From an uncultured Collinsella sp. (GTDB lineage Bacteria; Actinomycetota; Coriobacteriia; Coriobacteriales; Coriobacteriaceae): DNA of 64,000 nucleotides. The stretch spans positions 20,405 through 84,404 of the forward strand of contig CABVAC010000007.1 of the NCBI GenBank assembly GCA_902496275.1. The letters are read 5' to 3'. A program made the position numbers and the translations under genes. Positions within the stretch are counted from its first letter, which is position 1; every line of letters starts with the position of its first letter. Below, one piece after another: positions 46,234 through 55,959 of this stretch. The notes under the pieces are model-generated. The model saw only the letters and a list, made by a program, of their open reading frames with translations. It ran no database searches and was not told where the DNA came from.

Positions 46234-47592
46234 TTACGCCTCCTCAACGGGATCGACGGATAGGACAATCTCATTAGCATCCAGGTCGAGCGCTTGTTTG
46301 ATGACCTTTGCCGGCAGCGGGAAGCTTTCCATAACGCTCGGCTTAAACGCGCGGACCTTGCCGGCGAACAGTTCCTCGCCGTCGGCCAAGATCCTCACGC
46401 AGGCGGCATCGACTGGCCGGCGCACACGGAAGTTGAGTTTGGTGAGTGCCACAGTCGTAATGCGTCCCGGCAGGGCGTAGCCCGCGATGCCGGCGGGGGA
46501 GACCTTGAGCTCGCAGTCCGCGTCTGCCACTCCCGCTGCGGTGCCGACAGCCCCCAGCGCGTGCGTCGCTGCAGCTGCGCCAGCCCTCTCGGACTCGGTT
46601 GTTACGTTGTCGGCCAGGTCGTGCACGTGCAGGACGTTGCCGCAGGCAAAGATGCCCGGCACGCCCGTCTGCAGACTCTGGTCCACCATAGCGCCGCGTG
46701 TTCGCGGGTCAAGCTCTACGCCTGCGGCAACCGAAAGCTCGTTCTCGGGAATCAAGCCCACCGAAAGCAGCAACGTGTCGCACGGAACAATGCGCTCGGT
46801 ACCCGGAATGGGCACCAGGCGCTTGTCGACTTGGCTCACCTCGACGGCTTCCACGCGGTCGTGCCCGATTACGCGTGTGACGGTGGTGGACAGGTGCAGC
46901 GGAATGCCAAAGTCGTCAAGGCAGTTCTTGACGTTGCGGCGCAGGCCGTTGGCGTACGGCATGAGCTCGTATACGCCCTCGACCGAAATCCCCTCGAGCG
47001 TGCAGCGACGTGCCATGATCAGCCCGATATCGCCCGAGCCCAAAATGACGGCGCGCGAGCCGGGTTTGAGGTTTTCGATATTGATGTATCGCTGCGCCAG
47101 GCCCGCCGTAAACACGCCGGCGGGTCGGCTGCCGGGAATCTTGATCTCGCTGCGGGTGCGCTCGCGGCAACCCATGGCAAGGACGACCGCGCGCCCGGTG
47201 AGCTGCAGCATGCCGGCAGGACTCATGAGCGTGACGGTGTGGAGTGCGGCGTCTTCCGTAGGCTCGCCTGAATCAATCCCAATCACCATGCTGTTCAGGA
47301 ACAGCGCAATGTCGGTCGAGCGCACCTGGTCGATAAAGCGCTGCGCGTACTCGGGACCGGTGAGCTCCTGTTTAAAGTGCGACAGTCCAAAGCCGGGGTG
47401 GATGCACTGGCGCAGGATGCCGCCCAGATGCTGCTCGCGCTCCACGATGGCCACGCGTGCGCCTGCCTTATGCGCGGCCAGCGCGGCCGCCATGCCGGCA
47501 GGTCCGCCGCCGATAACGACCACGTCGAAGGCTTGCGTTTGTACGGCTTCGACGACGCTGCAATCAATCGCGCTCGATTTGAATTTCGCCAT
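46234..47592 (-). CDS. NAD(P)/FAD-dependent oxidoreductase (GlpB-position flavoprotein)
   Basis: This 452-residue flavoprotein has VVIGGGPAGMAAALAAHKAGARVAIVERE (about residues 25-53) as its FAD-binding Rossmann motif and a second one, AVILGSGDIGLIMARR (near 180), for NAD(P). CGNVLHVHDLADNVTTE near 320 is the second FAD contact. LGGILRQCIHPGFGLSHF is typical of the group paired with GlpA-like proteins. It lies one base downstream of the GlpA-like gene and probably takes electrons from it. The substrate is unproven; glycerol 3-phosphate is the usual guess. Confidence 0.82.
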   Translation of the reverse strand: MAKFKSSAIDCSVVEAVQTQAFDVVVIGGGPAGMAAALAAHKAGARVAIVEREQHLGGILRQCIHPGFGLSHFKQELTGPEYAQRFIDQVRSTDIALFLNSMVIGIDSGEPTEDAALHTVTLMSPAGMLQLTGRAVVLAMGCRERTRSEIKIPGSRPAGVFTAGLAQRYINIENLKPGSRAVILGSGDIGLIMARRCTLEGISVEGVYELMPYANGLRRNVKNCLDDFGIPLHLSTTVTRVIGHDRVEAVEVSQVDKRLVPIPGTERIVPCDTLLLSVGLIPENELSVAAGVELDPRTRGAMVDQSLQTGVPGIFACGNVLHVHDLADNVTTESERAGAAAATHALGAVGTAAGVADADCELKVSPAGIAGYALPGRITTVALTKLNFRVRRPVDAACVRILADGEELFAGKVRAFKPSVMESFPLPAKVIKQALDLDANEIVLSVDPVEEA

Positions 47593-47593
47593 C

Positions 47594-49048
47594 CTAGCGC
47601 ACCCCTTTCAGCGGTCCCTCGACCAGCCAAGAACCGGCATCCTCCAGCAGCACCTCGCTGGGGTCGCAGCCCAGCTCGCGCGCCAGGATCGCAACCACAC
47701 GGCTTTGGCAAAAGCCGCTCTGGCATCGACCCATGCCGGCACGGCAGCGGCGCTTGACGCCCTCGACCGAAACCGCGCCCGGGCGGCGTCGGATCGCGGC
47801 CACGATCTCGGCCTCGGGCACTGTCTCGCAGCGGCAGACGATCTGCCCCCACGCGGGGTCGGACTTAATGAGCTCTTCCTTGAGCGCAAGCGGTGCACGG
47901 TCAAAGTCGTCCGGCGCGCGGCGTATCGGGTCCCAATCGGAACGTTCGCGCAGGGCCACGCCGGCATTGCGTAGTACCTGCTCCATGCGCTCGGCAATGG
48001 CCGGCGCACTCGCAACGCCCGGCGACTGAATACCCGCTGCCTGGAGCAGCCCCGGTACCACGGCCGACTGCCCAATAAAGAAGTCGTTCGTCCCCTGAAT
48101 GACCGGACGACCGCCGGCAAACGCGCGTACCACGCGGCGCGTGTCCAGATCGGGCACCAGCTTGCGCGCGCCGGTCAGGAGCGCGTTGACATCGGTCGCG
48201 TAGGTCTGTGTATCGCCCGGCTCGCGCACGGCGGCCGTCGCGGTAATTACGGTGTTGCCGTGTACGGAACCCGTGACGATAACGCCCTTGGACACCGGCG
48301 TGGGAACGGGGTAGAGCGGCATCAGCGTGCGCGGCTCCTTGTCCAGCACCACGATGTTGCCCTGGCGCCAGGCCATCTGGAACTCCTCGGCGCCCGCCAT
48401 ATGCGAGATGTCGGCGGCGTCGTTGCCCGCGGCGTTGATCAGGTAGCGGCAGCGCACGTTGCCAGCGGGGGTCGCCAGCGTAAAGTGCGCGTCGTCGCCC
48501 GAGCCCGCGACTTCAATCGCTTCCACCGATGCGGAGCGCATAAACGTCACCCCGTTGGCCACGGCGTTTTCCAGCGCGGCGATGGCAACCTCAAACGGGT
48601 CGACAAACCCGGTCGAGGGGCACCACAACGCGCACGTTGCATCGGCACTGGCGCGCGGCTCTAATTCGTGGATGCGGTCGGGTCCGACGATCGACAGCTC
48701 GGGCACGCCGTTGATATGGCCGTTGCACCGCAGCTGCTCCAGATGCGTGCGGTCCTCGTCGTTAAAGCCCAACACCATCGACCCGGTGCGGCAGAACAGA
48801 AAGCCTAGCTCCTGAGCCCACGTGCCGTACAACTCGCAGCCACGGGCGTTGACCTGTGCCTTTACGGTTCCCGGCGCCGGATCGTAGCCAGCGTGTACCA
48901 GGCCGCCATTTGCCTTCGATGCGCCCAGGGCGATGTCGTTGGCCGCCTCGACCACGCAGATGGACAGGTCATAGCGTGCGAGCTGCCGCGCGATGGCGCA
49001 TCCCGTGATGCCCGCGCCCACAATCGCGATATCAAACGTTTCTGCCAC
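47594..49048 (-). CDS. GlpA-like FAD-dependent oxidoreductase with C-terminal BFD-type [2Fe-2S] domain
   Basis: This 484-residue protein begins with IAIVGAGITGCAIARQLARY, an FAD-binding motif, followed by the DAO-type substrate domain found in glycerol-3-phosphate dehydrogenases and L-2-hydroxyglutarate oxidases. Residues about 395-450 form a BFD-like domain with CRC...CRAGMGRCQSGFC. It is the first gene of a three-gene operon with the second flavoprotein and DUF1667. A membrane GlpC-like subunit is missing, so electrons probably do not go straight to quinone. Annotation as glycerol-3-phosphate dehydrogenase is plausible but not certain. Confidence 0.82.
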   Translation of the reverse strand: MAETFDIAIVGAGITGCAIARQLARYDLSICVVEAANDIALGASKANGGLVHAGYDPAPGTVKAQVNARGCELYGTWAQELGFLFCRTGSMVLGFNDEDRTHLEQLRCNGHINGVPELSIVGPDRIHELEPRASADATCALWCPSTGFVDPFEVAIAALENAVANGVTFMRSASVEAIEVAGSGDDAHFTLATPAGNVRCRYLINAAGNDAADISHMAGAEEFQMAWRQGNIVVLDKEPRTLMPLYPVPTPVSKGVIVTGSVHGNTVITATAAVREPGDTQTYATDVNALLTGARKLVPDLDTRRVVRAFAGGRPVIQGTNDFFIGQSAVVPGLLQAAGIQSPGVASAPAIAERMEQVLRNAGVALRERSDWDPIRRAPDDFDRAPLALKEELIKSDPAWGQIVCRCETVPEAEIVAAIRRRPGAVSVEGVKRRCRAGMGRCQSGFCQSRVVAILARELGCDPSEVLLEDAGSWLVEGPLKGVR

Positions 49049-49534
49049 AGTGCCTCCCGGACGAGTTGACAGGCTGTCAATAAGACCATCCTACGGTCTG
49101 CGTGCCCCCAGCGCGGCGGCAATGCGGCGAACAGCCCCGCAACACCCGCCAACGGCAGGCGAGGGGAGACCCGGCAACGTCGACAACCTCGTCTGCCGTC
49201 CCTCGTGTCGGAGATTTGTCTCGATCTGTAACATCTGGGGCTGGTTTTGCAGAGTAGCTGTTACAGATTGAGACATTCGGTCTGGACGTTTTCCTTTGTC
49301 TCAATCTGTAACAGTTAGCTGATGATTTGGGTTCTAGATGTTACAGATCGAGACGTTAGTCTGGCGCCCACTCCGTTTGTCTTGATCTGTAACATCTAGA
49401 CCCGAATTCCGCTCCCGCCTGTTACAGATTGAGATGTTTGTGTCCGCGCCAGCCCCGTACCCATCCGAAGTCCCATATAAACAAACCCCGTGGTAAACTT
49501 GACCGGACTGTTAATATTCCGAAAGGTACCCGTA
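49049..49534. other. 486-bp intergenic region with a tandem palindrome array
   Basis: Bases 49217-49436 hold three hairpins at about 80-bp pitch (listed separately). The rest should carry divergent promoters for the flavoprotein operon (minus) and the zinc-ribbon gene (plus), but none is obvious. No coding frame has a ribosome site. Confidence 0.7.
49217..49436. repeat. Array of three hairpins with 17-nt arms and 25-nt loops (family B)
   Basis: Arms close to TGTCTCGATCTGTAACA lie at 49217, 49297 and 49378. Each is followed after exactly 25 nt by its complement TGTTACAGATTGAGACA (49259, 49339, 49420). The linkers are 21 and 22 nt and share GTCTGG and CG. The six arms alternate in orientation every 38-42 bp. 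Arms are nearly constant, loops vary in sequence but not in length. It is not a CRISPR array, since repeats there share one orientation. Confidence 0.85.
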
Positions 49535-49966
49535 ATGTCCAAGTACATCTCCGAGCTCATGTCGCCGCAGCTTATGGGCGTCGTCTATGCCTTCGTTGGT
49601 TTTATCATCGCCCTGTATGTGCTGTCAGTCGTCTATGTGTTCATCGACGCTCGCCGCCGCGGCGCCAGCGCCTACGTGGCATGGGGCATCATCGCCCTCA
49701 TCCCGTTTGTAGGCCTCATCGCCTACCTGGTCCTGCGCCCGCACTCCTACGCGTCCGACCGCGAGGAGCAGGAGCTGGACATGGCCCTGCGCGAGCGCCA
49801 GCTTGCCCAGTACGGCACCTGCCCGCAGTGCGGTGCGCCCATCGAGAAGGACTTCGTCGTCTGCCCGGTGTGCGACACCCAGGTTCGCAACGTCTGCCCC
49901 AGCTGCCATCGCCCGCTCGACGCGCACTGGAAGGTCTGCCCCTACTGCCGAACTCGCATTCAGTAA
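49535..49966 (+). CDS. Membrane protein with double zinc-ribbon tail
   Basis: This 143-residue protein has two predicted transmembrane helices (about 10-35 and 48-70), resembling the small PLDc_N-type membrane domain. Then come a charged linker and four CxxC pairs (CPQC, CPVC, CPSC, CPYC) that form two zinc ribbons. Such proteins are common and of unknown function; a sensing or scaffolding role at the membrane is possible. ATG 49535 follows GAAAGG; the longer in-frame start is not supported by a ribosome site. It stands alone, followed by a hairpin terminator. Confidence 0.75.
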   Translation: MSKYISELMSPQLMGVVYAFVGFIIALYVLSVVYVFIDARRRGASAYVAWGIIALIPFVGLIAYLVLRPHSYASDREEQELDMALRERQLAQYGTCPQCGAPIEKDFVVCPVCDTQVRNVCPSCHRPLDAHWKVCPYCRTRIQ

Positions 49967-50077
49967 CGCATCCATCGCCGGGCCGGCCGCAAGCCACGGG
50001 CACCGCGCGCCCCGCGCAAGCCACGGCCGCCACGCGCCCCGCGCCGCCCCCACACGATGAAGCATGCGTAGAAAATC

Positions 50078-50109
50078 GCCCGCCGTGCCATTAAGGTGCG
50101 GCGGGCGCT
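50078..50109 (+). terminator. Hairpin after the zinc-ribbon gene
   Basis: GCCCGCCGTGCC (50078-50089) pairs with GGTGCGGCGGGC (50095-50106) over 12 bp with two wobbles around ATTAA. The T-run is poor (GCTTGT), so it may work weakly. Confidence 0.5.
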
Positions 50110-50136
50110 TGTATACCAAGGCAACCTGCCTATAAT
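50109..50136 (+). promoter_or_regulatory. Probable sigma-70 promoter of thrS
   Basis: TTGTAT (50109-50114), a 16-bp gap and TATAAT (50131-50136) precede thrS. The transcript would begin near 50142, beside an inverted repeat GATGCAAGT (50137-50145) / ACTTGCATC (50170-50178) that could form a leader hairpin or be an operator. Confidence 0.6.
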
Positions 50137-50205
50137 GATGCAAGTTAAAACGCCGAGCGCATCGCACGCACTTGCATCAGGCATCCGAGAGGAGAAAACA
50201 TACCC

Positions 50206-51969
<1,764 letters not shown>

Positions 51970-51994
51970 CACAAACAATACAAGAATTAACAAA

Positions 51995-52025
51995 GGCGAT
52001 CGTCCTCGCGGGCGGTCGCCTTTTT
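51995..52025 (+). terminator. Rho-independent terminator after thrS
   Basis: GGCGATCG (51995-52002) pairs with CGGTCGCC (52013-52020) with one wobble, followed by TTTTT. Confidence 0.8.
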
Positions 52026-52040
52026 GTTGTCTATAGAAGA

Positions 52041-52069
52041 AAAGCCGCTGGTTAGAGCGGCTTTTTTGT
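52041..52069 (+). terminator. Second terminator downstream of thrS
   Basis: AAAGCCGCT pairs with AGCGGCTTT around a short loop, followed by more T. With the one before, it isolates thrS from the polysaccharide operon. Confidence 0.75.
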
Positions 52070-52080
52070 TGTGCAAAAAG

Positions 52081-52202
52081 GTACAGGTTTTTGTAGAGGG
52101 GTATGGAGATGCGCCCATTCGCGGCGCATTTTGTGCAATCTGGTAAAACGTGAGCGGTTTGCTCGTATAATGAGCAACGTCGAAAGATACAAAAACCTGT
52201 AC
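52081..52202 (+). promoter_or_regulatory. loaP upstream region: 15-bp inverted repeat bracketing a TATAAT box
   Basis: GTACAGGTTTTTGTA (52081-52095) is perfectly complementary to TACAAAAACCTGTAC (52188-52202). Between them lie a TATAAT at 52166-52171 and three GAGC/GCTC half-sites (GTGAGCGGTTTGCTCG and ATGAGC), one pair of which flanks the TATAAT. No clear -35 box is seen. It is probably the promoter and operator region of the polysaccharide operon. Confidence 0.5.
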
Positions 52203-52293
52203 TTTTGCGACTGCGCCTAGCTGCGAGCGAGAAGCCTGTTCTTAACGCCCCTGCATCTGCGTGCGTCGCGGAGCTGGAGAAGGGGGCGAGAAC

Positions 52294-52884
52294 ATGGAAC
52301 GGACAATGCGGCGCCAAGAGCAGCTGCCCGGTGCTTTTAACGGCGCTATCACCAAAAGCCAGCGCGGCCGCGTCCGCTGGTATCTGGTCCACACCCCCCA
52401 TGGTAAAGAACGCGAGACCTGCGAAAAGGTCCGTCGCATTATCCCGCACGAGCTGATGCAAGACGCTTTTGTGATGCAAAAGGAGTTCTGGTTTAAGCGG
52501 GACGGAGCCTGGTCGCTCCAAACCAAACCCATGTACAAGGAATACTTCTTCGTCGCCACGCGCGATGCTGCCCTGCTCGACAAGGCTTTGGCTCAGCTGA
52601 GCTTTGGCTGTCGCATTGCCGGCAGTAAGGAGCGGGCCTATGCGCCCATGCCGGACGATGCGCAGGACTGGTACCGCAGCGTGCTCGACGATAACGGCGT
52701 GGTGCGCAACAGCGTGGCGCGCATAGAAGACGGTGTGCTGCACATAGAGCAGGGGCCCTTGGTGGGGCAAGAGGCCCGTGTAAAGAAGATCGACCGTCAT
52801 AAACGCTGGTGCCTGGTGGACGTGGGCGAAGGCGACTTCGCTTTTAGGGAGCTGCTTGCGCTCGACGTGCCCAGCAAAACGTAA
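52294..52884 (+). CDS. loaP: LoaP-like NusG paralogue, transcription antiterminator
   Basis: This 196-residue protein has an N-terminal NGN domain (about 28-135, starting VRWYLVHTPHGKERETCEKV) and a C-terminal KOW domain (GPLVGQEARVKKIDRHKRW near 158). The KIDRHKR stretch is typical of LoaP. Specialised NusG proteins of this kind ride on RNA polymerase and let it pass terminators in long polysaccharide or natural-product operons. It is the first gene of a run of at least 11.5 kb of polysaccharide genes, which is the expected place. ATG 52294 follows AGAAGGGGG. LoaP proteins recognise a hairpin in the leader; a candidate lies downstream at 52940. Confidence 0.85.
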   Translation: MERTMRRQEQLPGAFNGAITKSQRGRVRWYLVHTPHGKERETCEKVRRIIPHELMQDAFVMQKEFWFKRDGAWSLQTKPMYKEYFFVATRDAALLDKALAQLSFGCRIAGSKERAYAPMPDDAQDWYRSVLDDNGVVRNSVARIEDGVLHIEQGPLVGQEARVKKIDRHKRWCLVDVGEGDFAFRELLALDVPSKT

Positions 52885-52939
52885 GGGAGACGTTGCGCTG
52901 GTAATTCATTCGTTATTTGAATTCATCGATGGGGGGGGG

Positions 52940-52959
52940 TGTCCCTGGGAACAGGGACG
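52940..52959 (+). promoter_or_regulatory. Short GNRA-like hairpin before the priming sugar transferase
   Basis: GTCCCTG (52941-52947) and CAGGGAC (52952-52958) form a 7-bp stem closed by GGAA. It is preceded by nine G in a row (52931-52939). It could be a LoaP recognition hairpin or only a dispersed palindrome of the genus. Confidence 0.4.
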
Positions 52960-53720
52960 TGGATTTGAACTTGACTACTAAAGAAGTGACAGGGCAAAAC
53001 GCGCCGGTGGGGGCCGTGCTGGTCGCCCAGGCCATGAGCGGCGACGACGCGAGCATGCGCTACAAGGGCATGCAGGCCGTGAAGGACTGGGACCGCACGC
53101 GCCTGGGCTACCGCGCCGTAAAGCGCGTGTTCGACATTGTGTTCAGCGGCTGCGTTCTGGCCGTCATCGCCATTCCGAGTCTGGTGCTCGCCGCGGCCAT
53201 CCGCCTGGAGAGCGAGGGCAACCCGTTCTACAGCCAGATCCGCGTGGGCCAGACCCGCCGCGACGGCAGCCTGTCCACCTTCCGCATGTGGAAGTTCCGC
53301 TCCATGTACAGGGACGCCGACGAGCGTCTCGCCGAGCTCAAGGAGCGAAACGAGATCGCCGGCGCCATGTTCAAGATGAAGGAAGACCCGCGCGTCACCA
53401 AGATCGGCAAGTTCATCCGTAAGCACTCCATCGACGAGTTCCCGCAGTTCGTGAACGTGTTCCTGGGCCAGATGTCCGTCGTGGGCCCGCGCCCGCCGCT
53501 GCCCAACGAGGTGGCCGAGTATACAGAATTCGACCTGCAGCGTCTGGCGGTTAAGCCCGGGATCACCGGCTGGTGGCAGGTCACGGACCGCAACGATACC
53601 GACTTCGACGGCATGGTTCGACGTGATCTCGAGTACATCGCCAAACGCGGTCCCATCACGGACCTGAAGATTGTTCTCCTCACGGTCGTTGAGGTCTTTA
53701 CCGGTGGCGGTGCTTGCTAA
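52959..53720 (+). CDS. Priming sugar-phosphate transferase (polyprenyl-phosphate glycosyl-1-phosphate transferase)
   Basis: The C-terminal bacterial sugar transferase domain (about 60-250) has KRVFDIVFSG with a membrane helix, FRMWKFRSMYRDAD, DPRVTKIGKFIRKHSIDEFPQFVNVF, GQMSVVGPRPPLP and KPGITGWWQV. This family (WcaJ, RfbP, EpsL) puts the first sugar phosphate on undecaprenyl phosphate. It lacks the large N-terminal membrane domain of WcaJ, so it is of the short monotopic type. The start is uncertain: GTG 52959 and TTG 52965 follow AGGGA, while ATG 52929 lies before a run of nine G and has no ribosome site. It starts the polymer made by this operon. Confidence 0.88.
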   Translation: MDLNLTTKEVTGQNAPVGAVLVAQAMSGDDASMRYKGMQAVKDWDRTRLGYRAVKRVFDIVFSGCVLAVIAIPSLVLAAAIRLESEGNPFYSQIRVGQTRRDGSLSTFRMWKFRSMYRDADERLAELKERNEIAGAMFKMKEDPRVTKIGKFIRKHSIDEFPQFVNVFLGQMSVVGPRPPLPNEVAEYTEFDLQRLAVKPGITGWWQVTDRNDTDFDGMVRRDLEYIAKRGPITDLKIVLLTVVEVFTGGGAC

Positions 53721-54830
53721 ATGGCTGAACCGATTAGAGTAGCTCAGGTTGTTGGCAAGATGGTTGGCGGCGGCGTCGAGGCCGTCGTCATGAATTACTA
53801 CCGCCATATTGATCGCAGCAAAGTGCAGTTCGATTTTCTTGTCGATTCCGATTCGACGCTTGTTCCCCGCGAGGAGATTGAATCTTTAGGTGGCAGGGTT
53901 TTTGAGATTCCTCCCTACCAGCATGTTGTCGAATACCAGCGAGAGCTTCAGCGCCTCTTTAAGGAAGAGAACTGGAAGATTGTGCACAGCCATATCAATG
54001 CGCTTTCTGTCTTTCCGCTTCGCGCTGCTAAGAAGGCGGGCATACCTGTGCGTATAGCCCACAGCCACTCTACAAGCGGAAAGGGGGAGTTTGCTAAAAA
54101 TGTCATCAAAGGCTCTTTGAAGCTGTTCTCAACAAGGTATCCGACTGATTTGGCAGCCTGCACCGAGCATGCTGGAAAATGGCTGTTCGGTTCATCCCGT
54201 TTTACTGTTTTTAATAATGCTATCGATTTGAACAACTTTTCTTTCAATCGATCGATTAGGGACGAGCGACGTGCTCAGCTCGGAGCGAAGGACGATACGC
54301 TGGTATTGGGGAATATCGGTAGGTTCATCTCTCAGAAGAACCAGTTGTTTTTGCTTGATGTTTTCAAGGCAGTGCATGCTCAGAATCCTGATTCCATCCT
54401 TGTCGTCTGCGGCGATGGAAAACTGAGACCTCAAGCGGAGGAAAAGGCATGCTCACTTGGCATTGCCTCGGCGGTGCGTTTTCTCGGCCAGATTTCTGAT
54501 GTGCAGGACGTCTATCAGTCGCTCGATTTATTCGTGCTCCCCAGCCTGTACGAGGGCCTCGGAATGGTCGCGATTGAGGCCCAGGCTTCCGGTCTCCCGT
54601 GCATCTGCTCTGAAAGGGTCCCCAACGATGTTGCGTTATCCAGTCGGTGCAGCTTCCTTCCGTTGAGTATGGGCGTCGAGGGGTGGTCCAACGCGATCCT
54701 TGCCGCCCGCAGGGATGTCTTTGATCGCTCCGATCCTCATTCATCTCCGGGGTTTGAATCTTATGACATCTTTAAGGCGGCGCCCAAGCTTGAAGAGTAC
54801 TACCTGAAGCTATTTGAAACGGTGAATTAA
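53721..54830 (+). CDS. Glycosyltransferase family 4-like enzyme
   Basis: This 369-residue GT-B glycosyltransferase begins RVAQVVGKMVGGGVEAVVMNYYRHI, typical of family 4 members related to EpsF. The sugar-nucleotide-binding half contains GNIGRFISQKNQLFLLDVF (about 195-213) and the E-x7-E motif in PSLYEGLGMVAIEAQASG (about 272-289). It begins on the base after the sugar transferase stop and ends overlapping the next gene by 1 bp. GC content drops sharply from here, which suggests that this stretch of the cluster was acquired. Confidence 0.85.
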   Translation: MAEPIRVAQVVGKMVGGGVEAVVMNYYRHIDRSKVQFDFLVDSDSTLVPREEIESLGGRVFEIPPYQHVVEYQRELQRLFKEENWKIVHSHINALSVFPLRAAKKAGIPVRIAHSHSTSGKGEFAKNVIKGSLKLFSTRYPTDLAACTEHAGKWLFGSSRFTVFNNAIDLNNFSFNRSIRDERRAQLGAKDDTLVLGNIGRFISQKNQLFLLDVFKAVHAQNPDSILVVCGDGKLRPQAEEKACSLGIASAVRFLGQISDVQDVYQSLDLFVLPSLYEGLGMVAIEAQASGLPCICSERVPNDVALSSRCSFLPLSMGVEGWSNAILAARRDVFDRSDPHSSPGFESYDIFKAAPKLEEYYLKLFETVN

Positions 54831-55948
54831 TGAAAATCTGTATTTTAACGTGGCTCCATAACCAAAATTTCGGCACGTTGCTCCAGGCTTATGCTCTGCA
54901 GCAGTTCTTGAAGTCCGAGGGTCATGATGTTGTTGACGCCGACTATCTCCCCTGCGTCAAAGAAAAGCTACTGAACTGGGCGATCAACCGAAATTCCTTC
55001 GATTTGTTTGCCGGTAAAGCACATGAGCTGCTCAATCGTAAGAAGGAGCATGACGACTTCGGTTCCTCGACCGCTGATGTTTTCAATCGCTTTTTAAGCC
55101 AGAATATCGTTACTACTGAACGGATTACCGATACAGACGGACTGGTCGGCTTGCGGGGGAAATACGATGCGTACGTCTGTGGATCGGATCAGATTTGGTC
55201 GCCATATCTTTTGAACAGGAATTTCTATTTCTCCTTTCTGAGCGACAGTGATAAGCGAATCGCGTATGCGCCCAGCTTCGGTGTTACGAACACCACAGAG
55301 AGGAAGAAGAGGATCATTGCTAATCTTCTTAAATCTTTCAGTTCCGTATCTGTTCGCGAAGATGCCGGTGCGGATTTTGTCGAATCACTCGGTCTTGAGC
55401 GTCCCTCACAGGTCGTGGACCCTGTCCTGCTTCTGTCGAAGGAGGACTGGGCCCCTCTCATTGACGGAAAATGTCCTGAGCCCGGTAAAATTGTCTGCTA
55501 CTTTCTTGGGGATAGGCCGTTTTACAGGAAAGCGGTCGAATCGATTTCGAAGGAGCTCGGCTGCGAAGTTGTGACGCTTGTTGGTTCAGGTAAAAATGCA
55601 GTCGACGAGGAGCTTAATCCACGCTACGGGCTTGGTCCCGATGAATGGCTCGCGTATTTGGCGAGTGCGCGGTTCGTGCTGACCGATTCGTTGCACGGTA
55701 CGCTATTCTCCCAAATCTTTCGCAAGGACTATTACTGCTTCAAGCGATTTGAGGAGACCGACAAACGCTCTCAGAATTCCCGAGTCGAGAGCCTCGCGAG
55801 GCTCTCGAACACTGAAGATCGCCTACTCGATGGCTATGAAAGCCACATTCATGCTACTGAAATCGAGGGGTATGAAAGACGTCTGTCGGATGTGGAGTCA
55901 CTCATCTCGTTCTCGAAAAATTGGCTCTTGGATGCTCTCGAACAATAG
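54830..55948 (+). CDS. Polysaccharide pyruvyl transferase family protein
   Basis: This 372-residue protein begins ILTWLHNQNFGTLLQAYALQQFLK, typical of the polysaccharide pyruvyl transferase family, and has GSDQIWSPYLLNRNFYFSF near 115 and FVLTDSLHGTLFSQIF near 286. Such enzymes add ketal-linked pyruvate to a sugar, giving the polymer a negative charge. It overlaps the upstream gene by one base and is followed by an F420-hydrogenase-beta-like gene, a pairing often seen in polysaccharide clusters. Confidence 0.85.
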   Translation: MKICILTWLHNQNFGTLLQAYALQQFLKSEGHDVVDADYLPCVKEKLLNWAINRNSFDLFAGKAHELLNRKKEHDDFGSSTADVFNRFLSQNIVTTERITDTDGLVGLRGKYDAYVCGSDQIWSPYLLNRNFYFSFLSDSDKRIAYAPSFGVTNTTERKKRIIANLLKSFSSVSVREDAGADFVESLGLERPSQVVDPVLLLSKEDWAPLIDGKCPEPGKIVCYFLGDRPFYRKAVESISKELGCEVVTLVGSGKNAVDEELNPRYGLGPDEWLAYLASARFVLTDSLHGTLFSQIFRKDYYCFKRFEETDKRSQNSRVESLARLSNTEDRLLDGYESHIHATEIEGYERRLSDVESLISFSKNWLLDALEQ

Positions 55949-55959
55949 GGGGAGTCAGC

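Noticed and set aside
49217..49436. CRISPR array
   Set aside because: The repeats alternate in orientation, number only three pairs, and no cas genes are near.
52000..52300. ops/JUMPstart element (GGCGGTAGC-like) for an RfaH-type factor
   Set aside because: No matching sequence was found upstream of loaP or the sugar transferase.
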